Notes: generated by a model from the letters alone, not told the origin. Counted from the first letter of the stretch, positions 27,445 through 36,440 are shown. The stretch: DNA of 64,000 nt from Chryseobacterium viscerum (GCF_002899945.2 NZ_PPEG02000005.1:479074-543073); one strand, 5' to 3'. Translations and numbers: made by a program.

Positions 27445-27945
27445 TTATTTTAAAGCTTTGTTGACTGCTTTACAATCTGCAGTACTCAGCTTTTGACCGT
27501 CTTTATAGCTTACCTTTTTGTCGTCAGCATATTTAGACTGTCCATCTTCTTCTTTATGATCACCAATTCCTTCCGTTAACGTATTATCTTTCTGAAGGAA
27601 GTAAATATCTGCTTTGCTTTTTTTGCCTTCAGAAGTGAATTCATAAGTCAGCTTCAGGGTATCTCCAGATTTGAATCCGGTTACATCTCCTTTTGAGCTG
27701 TCTTTTTCACTGTTTTTATAAGATAATTTTCCGGTGATTGTTCCTAAGTTGTCATCAATAGAAACCAAAACACTGTCTTTTCCTGTAGTTCCGATATAAC
27801 AGAACGATTTTGGTCCAAGAGTATCTATTACAGGCTCGGCAACAGCAATGGTGTCTGCTTCTACTTTGGGAGCCGGAGTTTCAGTTTTCTTATTACAGTT
27901 GATTAAAAAAGCTGATACAGCGCCCAATAAGATTAATTTTTTCAT
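27445..27945 (-). CDS. Lipoprotein of unknown function
   Basis: 166 residues from the ATG at 27945 (the frame opens at a TTG further upstream). Lipoprotein signal peptide with lipobox FLINC, then a Thr/Pro/Ala-rich linker. The remainder (about 45-166) looks like a beta-barrel-type binding domain with FCYIGTTGKDSVLVSI and LTYEFTSEGKKSKADIYFL strands. No catalytic residues recognised. Similar small lipoproteins are common in Chryseobacterium; function unknown. Confidence 0.75.
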   Translation of the reverse strand: MKKLILLGAVSAFLINCNKKTETPAPKVEADTIAVAEPVIDTLGPKSFCYIGTTGKDSVLVSIDDNLGTITGKLSYKNSEKDSSKGDVTGFKSGDTLKLTYEFTSEGKKSKADIYFLQKDNTLTEGIGDHKEEDGQSKYADDKKVSYKDGQKLSTADCKAVNKALK

Positions 27946-28080
27946 ATCCTTAATTGTTAGAATCAAATTTCTAATCTGCTAAAATAACAATTGTATTTGT
28001 ATATTGAAAGTAACATACGAAGAGATAATGATTTTATGATGAAAATTAATATTTAAGAAAAGAAATTTTAAGAAGAAATA

Positions 28081-28800
28081 TTAATTGATCCTTATTTTTC
28101 TATCACAGTACTCTGTTCCTATAATATTATAATCCTGATCTCTGGTTATAAATTTTTGTATTAGATTAATTATGATAGAATAGCGGTCAGTGTTTTTAAA
28201 TTGTGTAAGCTTCAGATCTTTTATGTCAAAATTTCCGCGTAATTGATAGACTAATTCACTATAATTATCTAAAGTTAAGATATTTAAGTTAAAGCCGTAA
28301 AAATCAGTGCTATATGAATAAAGGAATTTTTTGTCTTGTGAAATTATAGGCTTACTCACAAAAGAATAAAATAAGCTGTCCTTTGCATTATACATGAGAT
28401 AACCACTGATTTCAAACCCGGAATATTTAAAAAAATAAAAGTCGTCTATTATAGAAATAAGTTTAAATTTTCCTAAGGTAGTATATCGGTCTTCGGGAAT
28501 TTGGTCTCTTTGATCTTCGTCACAAAAAAAATACTCTGTATATTTTTTTGTTGTTATTTTTAAACACTTGCCATCATATATTTCCGGGAATTTATTTTGA
28601 AATAGCTTAAGATTATCCTGATTATTATCTTCTATATTAATTATTTCGGTAATCGTTTCAGAGAAACTATCAAACAGTTTTTCTGTAAAAGATATATTAA
28701 ATTGGCCATAAGCATCTATACTTTGATGAACATCGTTACATTTTTGTGTATAGAATGCTGTAGATAGAAGTGTAGATATAAAAATAAATGTTTTTTTCAT
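28081..28800 (-). CDS. Secreted protein of unknown function
   Basis: 239 residues from the ATG at 28800 (a TTG two codons upstream is less likely). Signal peptide about 1-19 (ending FYTQ), then a protein rich in Asp, Lys, Tyr and Phe. Two Cys pairs (CLKITTKK...YFFCDEDQ and EYCDRKIRIN at the end) suggest disulfide stabilisation in the periplasm. No family recognised; no close operon partner. Confidence 0.6.
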   Translation of the reverse strand: MKKTFIFISTLLSTAFYTQKCNDVHQSIDAYGQFNISFTEKLFDSFSETITEIINIEDNNQDNLKLFQNKFPEIYDGKCLKITTKKYTEYFFCDEDQRDQIPEDRYTTLGKFKLISIIDDFYFFKYSGFEISGYLMYNAKDSLFYSFVSKPIISQDKKFLYSYSTDFYGFNLNILTLDNYSELVYQLRGNFDIKDLKLTQFKNTDRYSIIINLIQKFITRDQDYNIIGTEYCDRKIRIN

Positions 28801-28957
28801 ACCCAAAATTGTTAAAATTAAATTTTGAATTCTAAAAATAGCAATACTATTTATATATTAAAAATATTGGCGATAAATAAGTACTATTTTAATGCTCATT
28901 AAAAATGATAAATGCTTTTAGGCACGAAAAATGATTTACCTTTTAAAATTGATTTTA

Positions 28958-29917
28958 ATGAAAAAGATTACCAAAGTGCTAGGGTTGGGATTACTTATTT
29001 TAGGGTTACAATTTGTGACGGCACAGGCTCCTCAAAATTATATTTATACTTCGTCGGGAGACCTTCATGATATTGAAAAGATGATTACGAGGAAAGATAT
29101 TGGAGGAGTACAGATTGTCTATAACTGGAGGGCTTTGGAAACATCAAAAGATGTGTATGATTTTTCTGTTATTGAGAAAGATCTGGATTATTTAACTTCC
29201 GTAAACAGAAAACTATTTATCCAGCTTCAGGACCGGTTTTTTGAGCCACAGGCAAGATATATTCCTGATTATGTTTTGAATGATAAAGAGTATGCGGGAG
29301 GATTGGTTCCTCAATATGATAATCCGGGTGAGAATAAACCTGTTGGAAGCGGCTGGGTGACTCAGCAATGGAATCCCGCTGTCCGTGAAAGATTTCAGAA
29401 GTTGATAGGAGAGCTGGCAAAGAAATTTGATGGAAAGATTCAGGGGATTAATCTTCCGGAAACATCAATAGATATAGAAATGAAAGCAGATAAAACAGGT
29501 TTTAGCTGTGATCGTTATTTTCAGGCTGAATTGGAAAATCTAAAATTTGCGAGAAGTGCTTTCCATGATTCTTACGTCTTACAATATGTTAATTTTTTTC
29601 CTTGTGAATGGGATAATGATCACCAGTATATGTCCAGGCTGTTTGATTTTGCATATAAAAATAATATAGGGCTGGGAGGGCCTGATATTGTTCCGAATAA
29701 AAAAGCGCAGATGAAAAACTCTTATCCTTTTTTTAATCAATACAAAGGAAAGCTGCCTTTAGTTGCTATGGCGGTTCAGGAGCCAACTCTTACGTATAAA
29801 AATCCTAAAACTAAAAAACCTTTTACCAAAAAAGAGTTTGTAGAGTATGCGGAAAATTATCTTGGTGTGAAAATTATATTCTGGAGCGTGGAATCTCCCT
29901 GGCTGAAAGGTTCCTAA
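28958..29917 (+). CDS. Glycoside hydrolase-like TIM-barrel protein
   Basis: 319 residues from the ATG at 28958, where a signal peptide begins (MKKITKVLGLGLLILGLQ, cleavage near VTAQ); an ATG nine codons earlier is possible. The pattern fits an (alpha/beta)8 glycosidase: GGVQIVYNWRALE near the start, GKIQGINLPETSID with a candidate acid/base Glu, VAMAVQEPTLTY with a candidate nucleophile Glu, and a final strand IIFWSVESPWL with the aromatic platform. This resembles clan A hydrolases (GH5/GH42 style) but no family can be fixed. Exported. Followed directly by a long tandem repeat array. Confidence 0.6.
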   Translation: MKKITKVLGLGLLILGLQFVTAQAPQNYIYTSSGDLHDIEKMITRKDIGGVQIVYNWRALETSKDVYDFSVIEKDLDYLTSVNRKLFIQLQDRFFEPQARYIPDYVLNDKEYAGGLVPQYDNPGENKPVGSGWVTQQWNPAVRERFQKLIGELAKKFDGKIQGINLPETSIDIEMKADKTGFSCDRYFQAELENLKFARSAFHDSYVLQYVNFFPCEWDNDHQYMSRLFDFAYKNNIGLGGPDIVPNKKAQMKNSYPFFNQYKGKLPLVAMAVQEPTLTYKNPKTKKPFTKKEFVEYAENYLGVKIIFWSVESPWLKGS

Positions 29918-29942
29918 TTGTACTGGAAATGAGGTGGGGGTT

Positions 29943-30618
29943 AACCACAAAAGTCACAAAAGATTTTAACACTTTAGTTATTTTAAGTTTCTTACTTTGT
30001 GTATATGAAGTACACCTAAGCTTTGAAAATCCTTGATTTTCTTCTACTAAAGTGAACTTATTTACACAGGAGGATATTACACTTTCTAAAGTGTACTAAA
30101 GTGTTTTAAAATTACAATGTTTAGATTTCTATTTTAACCACAAAAGTTACAAAAGATTTTTAACACTTTAGTTATTTTAAGTTTCCTAATTTGTGGATGT
30201 AAAGTACACCTAAGTTTTTGAAAACCTCTGATTTTCTACTGAAGTGAACTTATTTATGCAGGAGGATATTATACTTTCTAAAGTGTACTAAAGTGTTTTA
30301 AAATTGCAATGTTTAGATTCTATTTTAACCACAAAAGTCACAAAAGATTTTTAACACTTTAGTTATTTTAAGTTTCCTACTTTGTGTATATGAAGTACAC
30401 CTAAGTTTTTAAAAATCTTTGATTTTCTACTAAAGTGAACTTATTTATGCAGGAGGATATTACACTTTCTAAAGTGTACTAAAGTGTTTTAAATTATAAT
30501 GTTTAGATTCTATTTTAACCACAAAAGTCACAAAAGTTTTAAACACTTTAGTTATTTAAAGTTTCCTACTTTGTGGATGTAAAGTACACCTAAGCTTTGA
30601 AAATCCTTGATTTTCTTT
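29943..30618. repeat. Tandem array of about 191-bp units (3.5 copies)
   Basis: Units begin AACCACAAAAGTCACAAAAG at 29943, 30136, 30327 and 30517 (lengths 193, 191, 190 and a partial 102 bp) and are highly similar. Each contains AGTACACCTAAG, GGAGGATATTACAC and the short dyad ACTTTCTAAAGTGTACTAAAGTG. No open reading frame and no unique spacers, so it is not a CRISPR. The same unit occurs in reverse orientation at 40735-41098. Confidence 0.95.
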
Positions 30619-30621
30619 GCA

Positions 30622-30660
30622 CACTTACACCCTAATACTCTCAAACTCTCAAACCCTAAT
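30622..30660 (-). repeat. G-rich/C-rich short repeat (copy 1)
   Basis: CCCTAATACTCTCAAACTCTCAAACCCTAA-type sequence abutting the stop of the DUF4256 gene. On the minus strand it reads GGGTTTGAGAGTTTGAGAGTATTAGGG, the same unit as 32433-32520 and 33053-33117. Confidence 0.7.
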
Positions 30661-31215
30661 CTACACTTTCAAACTTCCCCGAAATCCTCTCGCTGCATAA
30701 TAAGAATCTGCACCGTTGTGATACGTAAATACGGTGTTGTATCTTCTGTCACAGAAAAGGGCGCCTCCAAGTTCCCGAATTTGCTGAGGTGTCTTGATCC
30801 AGCTTGAGGTTTTAAGATCAAATTTTCCCAGTTCCTGAAGGTGGCGGTATTGTTCTTCCGTCAAAAGCTCGATGCCCATTTCAGAAGCGGTATCAATGAC
30901 ATTGCTTTCAGGTTTGTTGGCTTTTCTGGAATCCCACGCCTGATAATCATAGCAGAGACTTCGGCGTTTTGGGCTTTCTGGCGAACAGTCAATTAAGGAG
31001 TATTCGTCTGTTTTTTTATTGTAATCTACAACGTCGGGTTCGCCTTCTGTAGTTTCCATTTCGTTTAAAGACCATAATTTTTCCGGGCTGGCTTCCAGTT
31101 TTTGCTGGATTTTCTCCCATTTCAGGTCTTTATGACGGTTCATATTTTTCTCAAAACGGGCTTTTAGTGTTTTTAAAAGTTCGTTGATTTGTTCCTGGGT
31201 TAGTTTCTTTTTCAT
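30661..31215 (-). CDS. DUF4256 domain-containing protein
   Basis: 184 residues from the ATG at 31215; the frame stays open upstream through a GTGTT repeat, which explains a longer but unlikely reading. Cytoplasmic. DUF4256 features: helical start (LLKTLKARFEKNMNRH), LNEMETTEGEPDVVDY, SLIDCSPESPKRRSLCYD and the C-terminal FCDRRYNTVFTYHNGADSYY. Function of the family is unknown. The stop lies against the G-rich repeat that follows the 191-bp array. Confidence 0.85.
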   Translation of the reverse strand: MKKKLTQEQINELLKTLKARFEKNMNRHKDLKWEKIQQKLEASPEKLWSLNEMETTEGEPDVVDYNKKTDEYSLIDCSPESPKRRSLCYDYQAWDSRKANKPESNVIDTASEMGIELLTEEQYRHLQELGKFDLKTSSWIKTPQQIRELGGALFCDRRYNTVFTYHNGADSYYAARGFRGSLKV

Positions 31216-31240
31216 ATCAAATTTTGTTTTACAGTTTGTT

Positions 31241-31260
31241 GTGTTGTGTTGTGTTGTGTT
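31241..31260. repeat. Pentanucleotide tandem repeat (GTGTT)4
   Basis: Four perfect GTGTT copies with further GTT/GTTG at both ends, 26-45 bp upstream of the DUF4256 start codon. It lies in the 5' leader or promoter, where slippage could change expression. Confidence 0.85.
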
Positions 31261-31433
31261 GTTGGAAATCGTAAAAGCGCAAGTTTCGCTGATGAGGTTT
31301 TGTTTAAGGCACAAGGATTTTACTTGTGATAAAATTTCTGACTCTTTATCTTTAAAATTGTTCTGAAATTATTATATTGGGGTTTAGCGTTTTAGAGAGA
31401 TGTTAGGTTTTGTGATTTTTAATATTAAAATTA

Positions 31434-31832
31434 TTAATCAATAATAGTGACTTTTCTGTCGGCAGGTCTGAAATACCAGGAAATAATAACCAGGGCCAAT
31501 AATAATACTGCCGGAAAAGTTCTGCCAGCCGGGTCGCCAACAATAAGATGTGAGATTACAGCTCCTGACATGACAAAGAAAAAGCCGGCATAGGCCAATT
31601 CTTTTAATAGGGGTCGCTTAGGAATAAGTATGGCAATGACACCCAGAATTTTCCATATTCCAATGATGGTCATCAGGTAAGCAGGATAGCCTAAGTTGGT
31701 AAAATTGGCCAGTTCATCTTTATTTTGCATCAGTTGGACCATGGCCGTGGAAACCATTCCCAGGGCCATCCATACGGTAAATATCCAGTAAATAATCTTC
31801 GTTCTTTTTTGTGATTGTTGTGGTGTGTTCAT
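31434..31832 (-). CDS. DoxX family membrane protein
   Basis: 132 residues with four transmembrane segments (about 12-32, 46-68, 76-96, 101-120). The layout ends in PADRKVTIID and fits small DoxX-like proteins. It is the last gene of the run read from arsR (33500) through SRPBCC and YdeI-like genes; the gap to the previous gene is 18 bp. DoxX-like proteins in such runs are often found with ArsR/SRPBCC genes; role unknown. Confidence 0.8.
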   Translation of the reverse strand: MNTPQQSQKRTKIIYWIFTVWMALGMVSTAMVQLMQNKDELANFTNLGYPAYLMTIIGIWKILGVIAILIPKRPLLKELAYAGFFFVMSGAVISHLIVGDPAGRTFPAVLLLALVIISWYFRPADRKVTIID

Positions 31833-31850
31833 GATCTGTTTTTTTTATAG

Positions 31851-32429
31851 TTAGTCGTTTAATCCTATTCCGTCCATTATTTGTGGAATGCATTTTTCAA
31901 TGCGGGCTTCACGGGTTTTGGACTGTTTTGCGGAGGAAAATTGGAGCAGATAGGCTCTTTGTCTTCCCGGAGTTAATGCTTTGAAAGCTTCCTGCAGTGC
32001 CGGATTCTGATCCAGTTTACTTTGAAACTCTTCAGCTATTTCAAACTCTTTTGTTTTCTTCAATTCAACTTTAGCGCCTGATTCTTCAATTTCAACAGCT
32101 TGAAACATATAAGATCGAAGAACTTTCTCCAGATCATTAATTTGTTGTACATCGGTAAAACGAACCTGTCTTGCAGCCTGTACATTTTCAGATTGCTGAA
32201 TCAAAATCTGATCAGGATCTTTCATCAAAGCTCCTTTAAAGAAGAGAATTGCACAATATTCTTTAAAACCGTGGATCAGGAAAATATTTTTCCCTTCATA
32301 GGTATAGCAGGGGCATCCCCATTTTAAATCTTCTACAAGGTCGGTGCTTAAGGCAATTGTTCTTAATTTTTCAAATTCTTTTTGCCATTGCTTGGCATCA
32401 TTAAAGAAAAAATCAACTTTTGTATTCAT
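31851..32429 (-). CDS. YdeI/OmdA-like protein with DUF1801 domain
   Basis: 192 residues, cytoplasmic. DUF1801 domain about 1-115 (EDLKWGCPCYTYEGKNIFLIHGFKEYCAILFFKG in register with the family) and a C-terminal bacteriocin-protection/OmdA segment (EFQSKLDQNPALQEAFKALT, GRQRAYLLQFSSAKQSKTR). Members are loosely linked to stress or antimicrobial-peptide tolerance. In line with the SRPBCC and ArsR genes upstream; the start lies 4 bp from a CT-rich leader repeat. Confidence 0.85.
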   Translation of the reverse strand: MNTKVDFFFNDAKQWQKEFEKLRTIALSTDLVEDLKWGCPCYTYEGKNIFLIHGFKEYCAILFFKGALMKDPDQILIQQSENVQAARQVRFTDVQQINDLEKVLRSYMFQAVEIEESGAKVELKKTKEFEIAEEFQSKLDQNPALQEAFKALTPGRQRAYLLQFSSAKQSKTREARIEKCIPQIMDGIGLND

Positions 32430-32432
32430 GTG

Positions 32433-32520
32433 TTTTGGGTTTGAGGGTTTCTTGAGTATTAGAGTTGGAGAGTTTGAGGGTATTAGGGCATTAGGGTATT
32501 AGGGTATTAGGATGGGAGAG
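32433..32520. repeat. G-rich short repeat (copy 2), leader of the YdeI-like gene
   Basis: Multiple GGGTATTA/GAGGGTTT/GAGAGTTT units (plus strand) directly 5' of the start codon at 32429. In the mRNA this would be a C/U-rich leader without Shine-Dalgarno. Related to 30622-30660 and 33053-33117. Confidence 0.75.
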
Positions 32521-32585
32521 TTGTGAATATTGGGTTTTTGGAATGAGATTATCTCTATGATAGACAACCTGAAACCTACTATCTG

Positions 32586-33050
32586 CTACCTGCCACCTAT
32601 TATTTCCTGTAAACGATTGTGTGCAATATTAATACCCTGTGCAAAAGGCATTTTCAGATGCTGGTCTCTGAAATCTACCGATTTATATACGGTTTGAATG
32701 GTAATTTTGCTTGTTGTATCTGTTAATTTTTCAAATTCTAAAAACTCTATCTGAACAGGAAATGGAGTGTTTTCCATTTGAAAAGTTCTTATAATTTTCT
32801 CATTCTGAACAATGTCGTGAATAGTTCCATTGGCACTGAAAACCACATCACCCTGAGGGTTTGATGTTTCGAAGCGGTAACTTCCGTGCTGTTTGTTTTC
32901 GAATTTGGTGACTTTGGTTCCCATCCATTGCTCGAAAAGTTCAGCTTCTGTATAGGCTTTGAAAAGGAGTTCTACGGGAAGATCAAATTCTCTGGTAATG
33001 AAAATTTCCTGTTTTCCGTCTTCAGCGTGGATTTTTGTTTTGAGTTCCAT
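32586..33050 (-). CDS. SRPBCC/AHSA1 domain protein
   Basis: 154 residues, a single START-like AHSA1 domain: FITREFDLPVELLFKAYTEAELFEQWMG at the start, FETSNPQGDVVFSANGTIHD and a C-terminal helix. Such proteins next to an ArsR gene are a common pair in Bacteroidota, acting as small-ligand or stress proteins. The last codons (IGGR, stop) run into a repeat-like sequence GGTGGCAGGTAGCAGATAG, so the stop is supplied by that repeat. 120 bp downstream of arsR. Confidence 0.88.
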   Translation of the reverse strand: MELKTKIHAEDGKQEIFITREFDLPVELLFKAYTEAELFEQWMGTKVTKFENKQHGSYRFETSNPQGDVVFSANGTIHDIVQNEKIIRTFQMENTPFPVQIEFLEFEKLTDTTSKITIQTVYKSVDFRDQHLKMPFAQGINIAHNRLQEIIGGR

Positions 33051-33052
33051 AT

Positions 33053-33117
33053 TTTGAGTTTTCTTGAGTTGGAGAGTTTTAGAGTAGGAGGGTTTGAGGG
33101 TTTTAGAGTGGGAGAAA
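33053..33117. repeat. G-rich short repeat (copy 3), leader of the SRPBCC gene
   Basis: GAGTTGGAGAGTTTTAGAGT, then GGAGGGTTTGAGGGTTTTAG on the plus strand, ending 2 bp from the SRPBCC start codon. Same family as 32433-32520. Confidence 0.75.
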
Positions 33118-33170
33118 ATTGATACTATTTGAAGTCTATGATCTATTCGTCTCTCATCTTTTATCTCTTT

Positions 33171-33500
33171 TTACCCTTTTTTCAAGTTTTGATACGCTTT
33201 CATTACACTTTCCAGCTTGTTGAACTTTTCGTCCCACATTTTGCGGAATGGTTCTATAAAATCGGCTATTTCTTTCATTTTATTGGGATTGAGGTGATAG
33301 ATAATTTCGCGGCCGTTTTGTTCAGATCTTAGCAGTTCACACTCGGTGAGGATCTGGAGATGCTTTGAAACGGTAGGTCTTGCCGTATCAAAATTGGAGG
33401 CGATGGCTCCCGCTGTCATCGACTGTGCCGCCACCAAAATTAATATAGATCGTCTCGTAGGATCTGCAATCGCCTGAAAAACATCTCTTCTTAAATTCAT
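33171..33500 (-). CDS. ArsR/SmtB-family transcriptional regulator
   Basis: 109 residues. Winged helix with [20 protein letters not shown], recognition region [20 protein letters not shown] and wing [13 protein letters not shown]. It has none of the Cys-Val-Cys metal-site motif of ArsR/CadC, so it belongs to the metal-independent SdpR-like group often paired with AHSA1 proteins. Two dyads just upstream of its start (33504-33545) suggest autorepression. Confidence 0.92.
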   Translation of the reverse strand: MNLRRDVFQAIADPTRRSILILVAAQSMTAGAIASNFDTARPTVSKHLQILTECELLRSEQNGREIIYHLNPNKMKEIADFIEPFRKMWDEKFNKLESVMKAYQNLKKG

Positions 33501-33503
33501 CGT

Positions 33504-33545
33504 GTAGTTATTTGACTACAAATATATGTGTAGTTATTTAGCTAC
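33504..33545 (-). promoter_or_regulatory. Tandem operator pair upstream of arsR
   Basis: Two 16-bp near-palindromes, GTAGTTATTTGACTAC (33504-33519) and GTAGTTATTTAGCTAC (33530-33545), spaced 26 bp centre to centre. The nearer is 3 bp from the arsR start codon. Outer GTAG/CTAC arms are perfect in both. Placement predicts autorepression of arsR and possibly the genes behind it. Confidence 0.75.
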
Positions 33546-33578
33546 GCAAATATTTTATATAAAATTTTTGATTTTAAT

Positions 33579-33617
33579 AAAAAAAGCTCAAAAATGTAGG
33601 GAATACACTTTTGAGCT
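33579..33617 (-). terminator. Terminator of the tail-specific protease gene
   Basis: Minus-strand hairpin AGCTCAAAA / TTTTGAGCT (33585-33593, 33609-33617) followed by T run (A run 33579-33585 on plus). It lies 33 bp beyond the protease stop. Confidence 0.85.
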
Positions 33618-33650
33618 CTGTAATTTTGAATTTTTGAATAAGAAGTACGC

Positions 33651-35765
33651 TTAAGATCTTACTTCCAGATCTTCAACTATATGGATGGCTTCCTGCAGAT
33701 AGAGATCTTTTTTCAGATTTTTAACCCATAATTCCGATTTATTTTTGAATGCTGCATCATTTTTCTCTCTTTCAATATCCTTGGGATATAGGGTGAATTG
33801 AAGACCGCTTTCTAATGTTTGCAAAACTTTGAATTTATCATCCTGAGCTTTTCTCTCCTTCATCAGGTCGCTGTATTTTTGCATGCTCAGAGGCACTGTT
33901 TTTTCTTTACCCAGATTTTCTCTCCATTGGGCGTATTCAAGTAATAATTTATAATTATCGTTTTTAGCAATTCTCTCTGTACCTACTTTCTGCAAAGCCT
34001 GAATATTGAGAAAGTTTCGTTTGGTGAAGCTTGTTCCCGGTATTTTATCCCAAGCTAATGCATAGTCATCATATTTTTCACCTATGTCTGCGTAAGAAAA
34101 GACATCTTTCATCTGGATATCTGAGCTTACTCCTTTTCTCTGTGTAGATTCTCCGGTGATTCTATAATATTTCTGAATAGTTAGTTTTATGGAACCAAAG
34201 TCTTCCTGAGTATTGAGAAACCTGTTCAAATCTACAAACACCTGAACGGTTCCTTTTCCATATGATACAGGAGATCCCATGATAACTGCTCTTCCATAAT
34301 CCTGCATTACGCCGGATAAAATTTCTGCCGCAGAAGCAGATAATTCATTTTGTAGAATCACAAGTGGGCCGTTCCAGATGGGGGCTTCATTTTTATTTTT
34401 TAAGGTGGTAATCTTTCCATTTCCATCCTTCACCTGCACATAAGGACCTGCATCCATGAAAAGACCCATAATATCTCCAACTTCCGTTAAAGACCCTCCG
34501 GAGTTGCCTCTAAGATCAAGAACAATTCCCTGGATATTTTGCTCCTTAAGTTTGATGATTTCTTTTTTAATATCGTCAGATGCATTTCTGCCATCTTTAT
34601 CTTCAAAATCAGCATTGAATTTTGGTAAATTGATCAATCCGTATTTTTTATCGGATGCATTTACGATTATACTTTTGGCAAAAGTATCTTCAAGAGTTAT
34701 TTCTTCCCGAAGCATGGTTACATCCTGAACGGTACCGTCTTTTTTCTCTACCGTTAAAGTAATTGGCGATCCTTTTTCACCTCTGATTAATCGTATGGCT
34801 TCGCTGGAAAGCATATCAGCAACATTTACAGGATCTGTATTGGGGTTAGATTTTATTTTTAAAATTTTATCTCCCTCCGTCAGTTGCTTGGTCTTCCATG
34901 CCGGAGCTCCAATGGATAATGTACCGATAAAGAGGTTTCCTTTCTTTTCCTGGATTAGTGCACCTATTCCGATTATTTTTCCTTTGAAGTCAGTATCAAA
35001 ATCTTCTTTGCCCTGCGGTGAATAATAGTTTGTATGCGGATCAAAAATATGAGTATAGGCATTCATATATACCGTAAACCAATCCATTTTTTTTCTTTTC
35101 TTGAATCGGATAAACTTTTCTTCCAGAAGATCTTTAACATTTTCTGTCGCTTTTTTTACCTTTTCATCCTGGCTCAGTACTTCGGGCTTACTGCTGTTTT
35201 CTTTATTATCAGAATCTGCCTTCTTTTTTTCTTCGCTTTTCCTGTTCATGGATTCTATTTCCTGCAGAATATTGTATTTCACATATTTCCTCCATTCATT
35301 ATACTGCTGCTGTTTGTTGGCCGATGCATTTTTCAGCTTAGGTTCCAAAGTCAGTATTTCATCTTCTTCCAGATTGATCGGCTTACTGAAAATATCTTTG
35401 GTCATTTTATCAATTTCATCAATCCTTTGATACAATTTATCGACTGTCAGTTTATAAAAAGTCAAATCTCCGGTATTCAGATAATCATCCAATTTGGTTT
35501 CATATTTACGAAACTCATCCATATCAGATTGGAGGAAATATATTTTTGTAGGATCTATAGATTCAAAATACTGTTTATACACTTCTTTTGAATACGCATC
35601 ATTAATAGGTTTTGGGCTGTAATGCAGATAAGACAAAATATTCTTTGTATTGACCATGATGATCTGCATCTTTTCTTCTTCATTGCTGGGAGGACGAAAA
35701 CCGAACACACAAAATGTAAGCGGAAGAAGAAGTAAAAAACGAACGGTTTTAAAATTTTTCAACAT
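33651..35765 (-). CDS. prc: Tail-specific carboxy-terminal processing protease (S41, Prc-like)
   Basis: 704 residues, close to the length of Prc/Tsp-type proteases. Signal peptide about 1-24. A helical N-terminal domain (about 35-220) is followed by a PDZ domain (about 240-330, GIGALIQEKKGNLFIGTLSIGAPA) and the S41 core. GIVLDLRGNSGGSL marks the oxyanion region, the nucleophile Ser is in NELSASAAEI and the general-base Lys in VSYGKGTVQ. The C-terminal helical DUF3340-like region (about 550-704) is typical of the Prc subgroup. It degrades or trims periplasmic proteins from exposed C-termini. Single gene with its own terminator. Confidence 0.94.
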   Translation of the reverse strand: MLKNFKTVRFLLLLPLTFCVFGFRPPSNEEEKMQIIMVNTKNILSYLHYSPKPINDAYSKEVYKQYFESIDPTKIYFLQSDMDEFRKYETKLDDYLNTGDLTFYKLTVDKLYQRIDEIDKMTKDIFSKPINLEEDEILTLEPKLKNASANKQQQYNEWRKYVKYNILQEIESMNRKSEEKKKADSDNKENSSKPEVLSQDEKVKKATENVKDLLEEKFIRFKKRKKMDWFTVYMNAYTHIFDPHTNYYSPQGKEDFDTDFKGKIIGIGALIQEKKGNLFIGTLSIGAPAWKTKQLTEGDKILKIKSNPNTDPVNVADMLSSEAIRLIRGEKGSPITLTVEKKDGTVQDVTMLREEITLEDTFAKSIIVNASDKKYGLINLPKFNADFEDKDGRNASDDIKKEIIKLKEQNIQGIVLDLRGNSGGSLTEVGDIMGLFMDAGPYVQVKDGNGKITTLKNKNEAPIWNGPLVILQNELSASAAEILSGVMQDYGRAVIMGSPVSYGKGTVQVFVDLNRFLNTQEDFGSIKLTIQKYYRITGESTQRKGVSSDIQMKDVFSYADIGEKYDDYALAWDKIPGTSFTKRNFLNIQALQKVGTERIAKNDNYKLLLEYAQWRENLGKEKTVPLSMQKYSDLMKERKAQDDKFKVLQTLESGLQFTLYPKDIEREKNDAAFKNKSELWVKNLKKDLYLQEAIHIVEDLEVRS

Positions 35766-36162
35766 ATATATGATTGTGCTTTTAATTGAAAATTATACTT
35801 GTTTTGTTACTGTTAATTGATCTATTTTCAATGTATTCATTAAAAATAGTAGTAAACAAGAGTTTTCAATATGCTTTTATAAAATCACGTGAATGTATGA
35901 AAAATATTGATAATAAGTAGTTGTGGAGTAGGATTTTAAGATAAGTTTATGGTTTGAAGGAGTAGGCTTTTTAACATTATTGTATATTTAATTTTGTTTC
36001 AATTAAATTTTAACGGCTTCTGTAAGATTTATTTTTTTTTAAGAAGGTAACTAAGTGAAGTATGGTTATTGTCACTATTATGAATAATATCTTCAATGCA
36101 ATGTAGAAACCAGATTGTTCTGGAAAGGGGAGTAGATTATGAAGGATAAAATTTTTTAATTG
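35766..36162. other. Intergenic region before the palindromic repeats
   Basis: 397 bp, AT-rich, upstream of the Prc-like gene. It must contain that gene's promoter. No ORF or RNA recognised; the repeat family starts near 36163. Confidence 0.4.
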
Positions 36163-36375
36163 TTGCACGCAGATTTAGGAGATTGCGCAGATTTTTTTAA
36201 GTATAATATCTGCGATATCTGTTTGATCAGCGAGAGATTTTTTTTAACCATTAAGGGTACTTAAGGTTTTAAGTGAAGTTAAGACTCAAATAAATTTGAG
36301 TTAAGCGTTATGCTTCTTGAATATCTTTAGATCTTCTCTTAATTATTCTTAACAACTTATCTATTCTTAATGGTT
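36163..36375. repeat. Two-module palindromic repeat, copy 1 (left end truncated)
   Basis: Module A: CGCAGATTTAGGAGATTGCG to ATCTGCGATATCTG and GCGAGAGATT (about 36170-36241). Module B: bounded by inverted ends AACCATTAAG (36246) and CTTAATGGTT (36375), 130 bp. Copies 2 and 3 share the same order. Confidence 0.85.
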
Positions 36376-36440
36376 CAAATATTTTATTAGAATTTTTAAA
36401 CGCAAAGCTTTAAGATAAAGGCTTTTATATTTTTAAATAG

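Noticed and set aside
29943..30618. Possible CRISPR-like array
   Set aside because: Units are about 191 bp and similar along their full length; there are no short repeats with unique spacers and no cas genes.
35034..35591. 185-codon frame opposite the tail-specific protease
   Set aside because: Phe/Ile-rich shadow of the Lys/Glu-rich helical domain on the coding strand.
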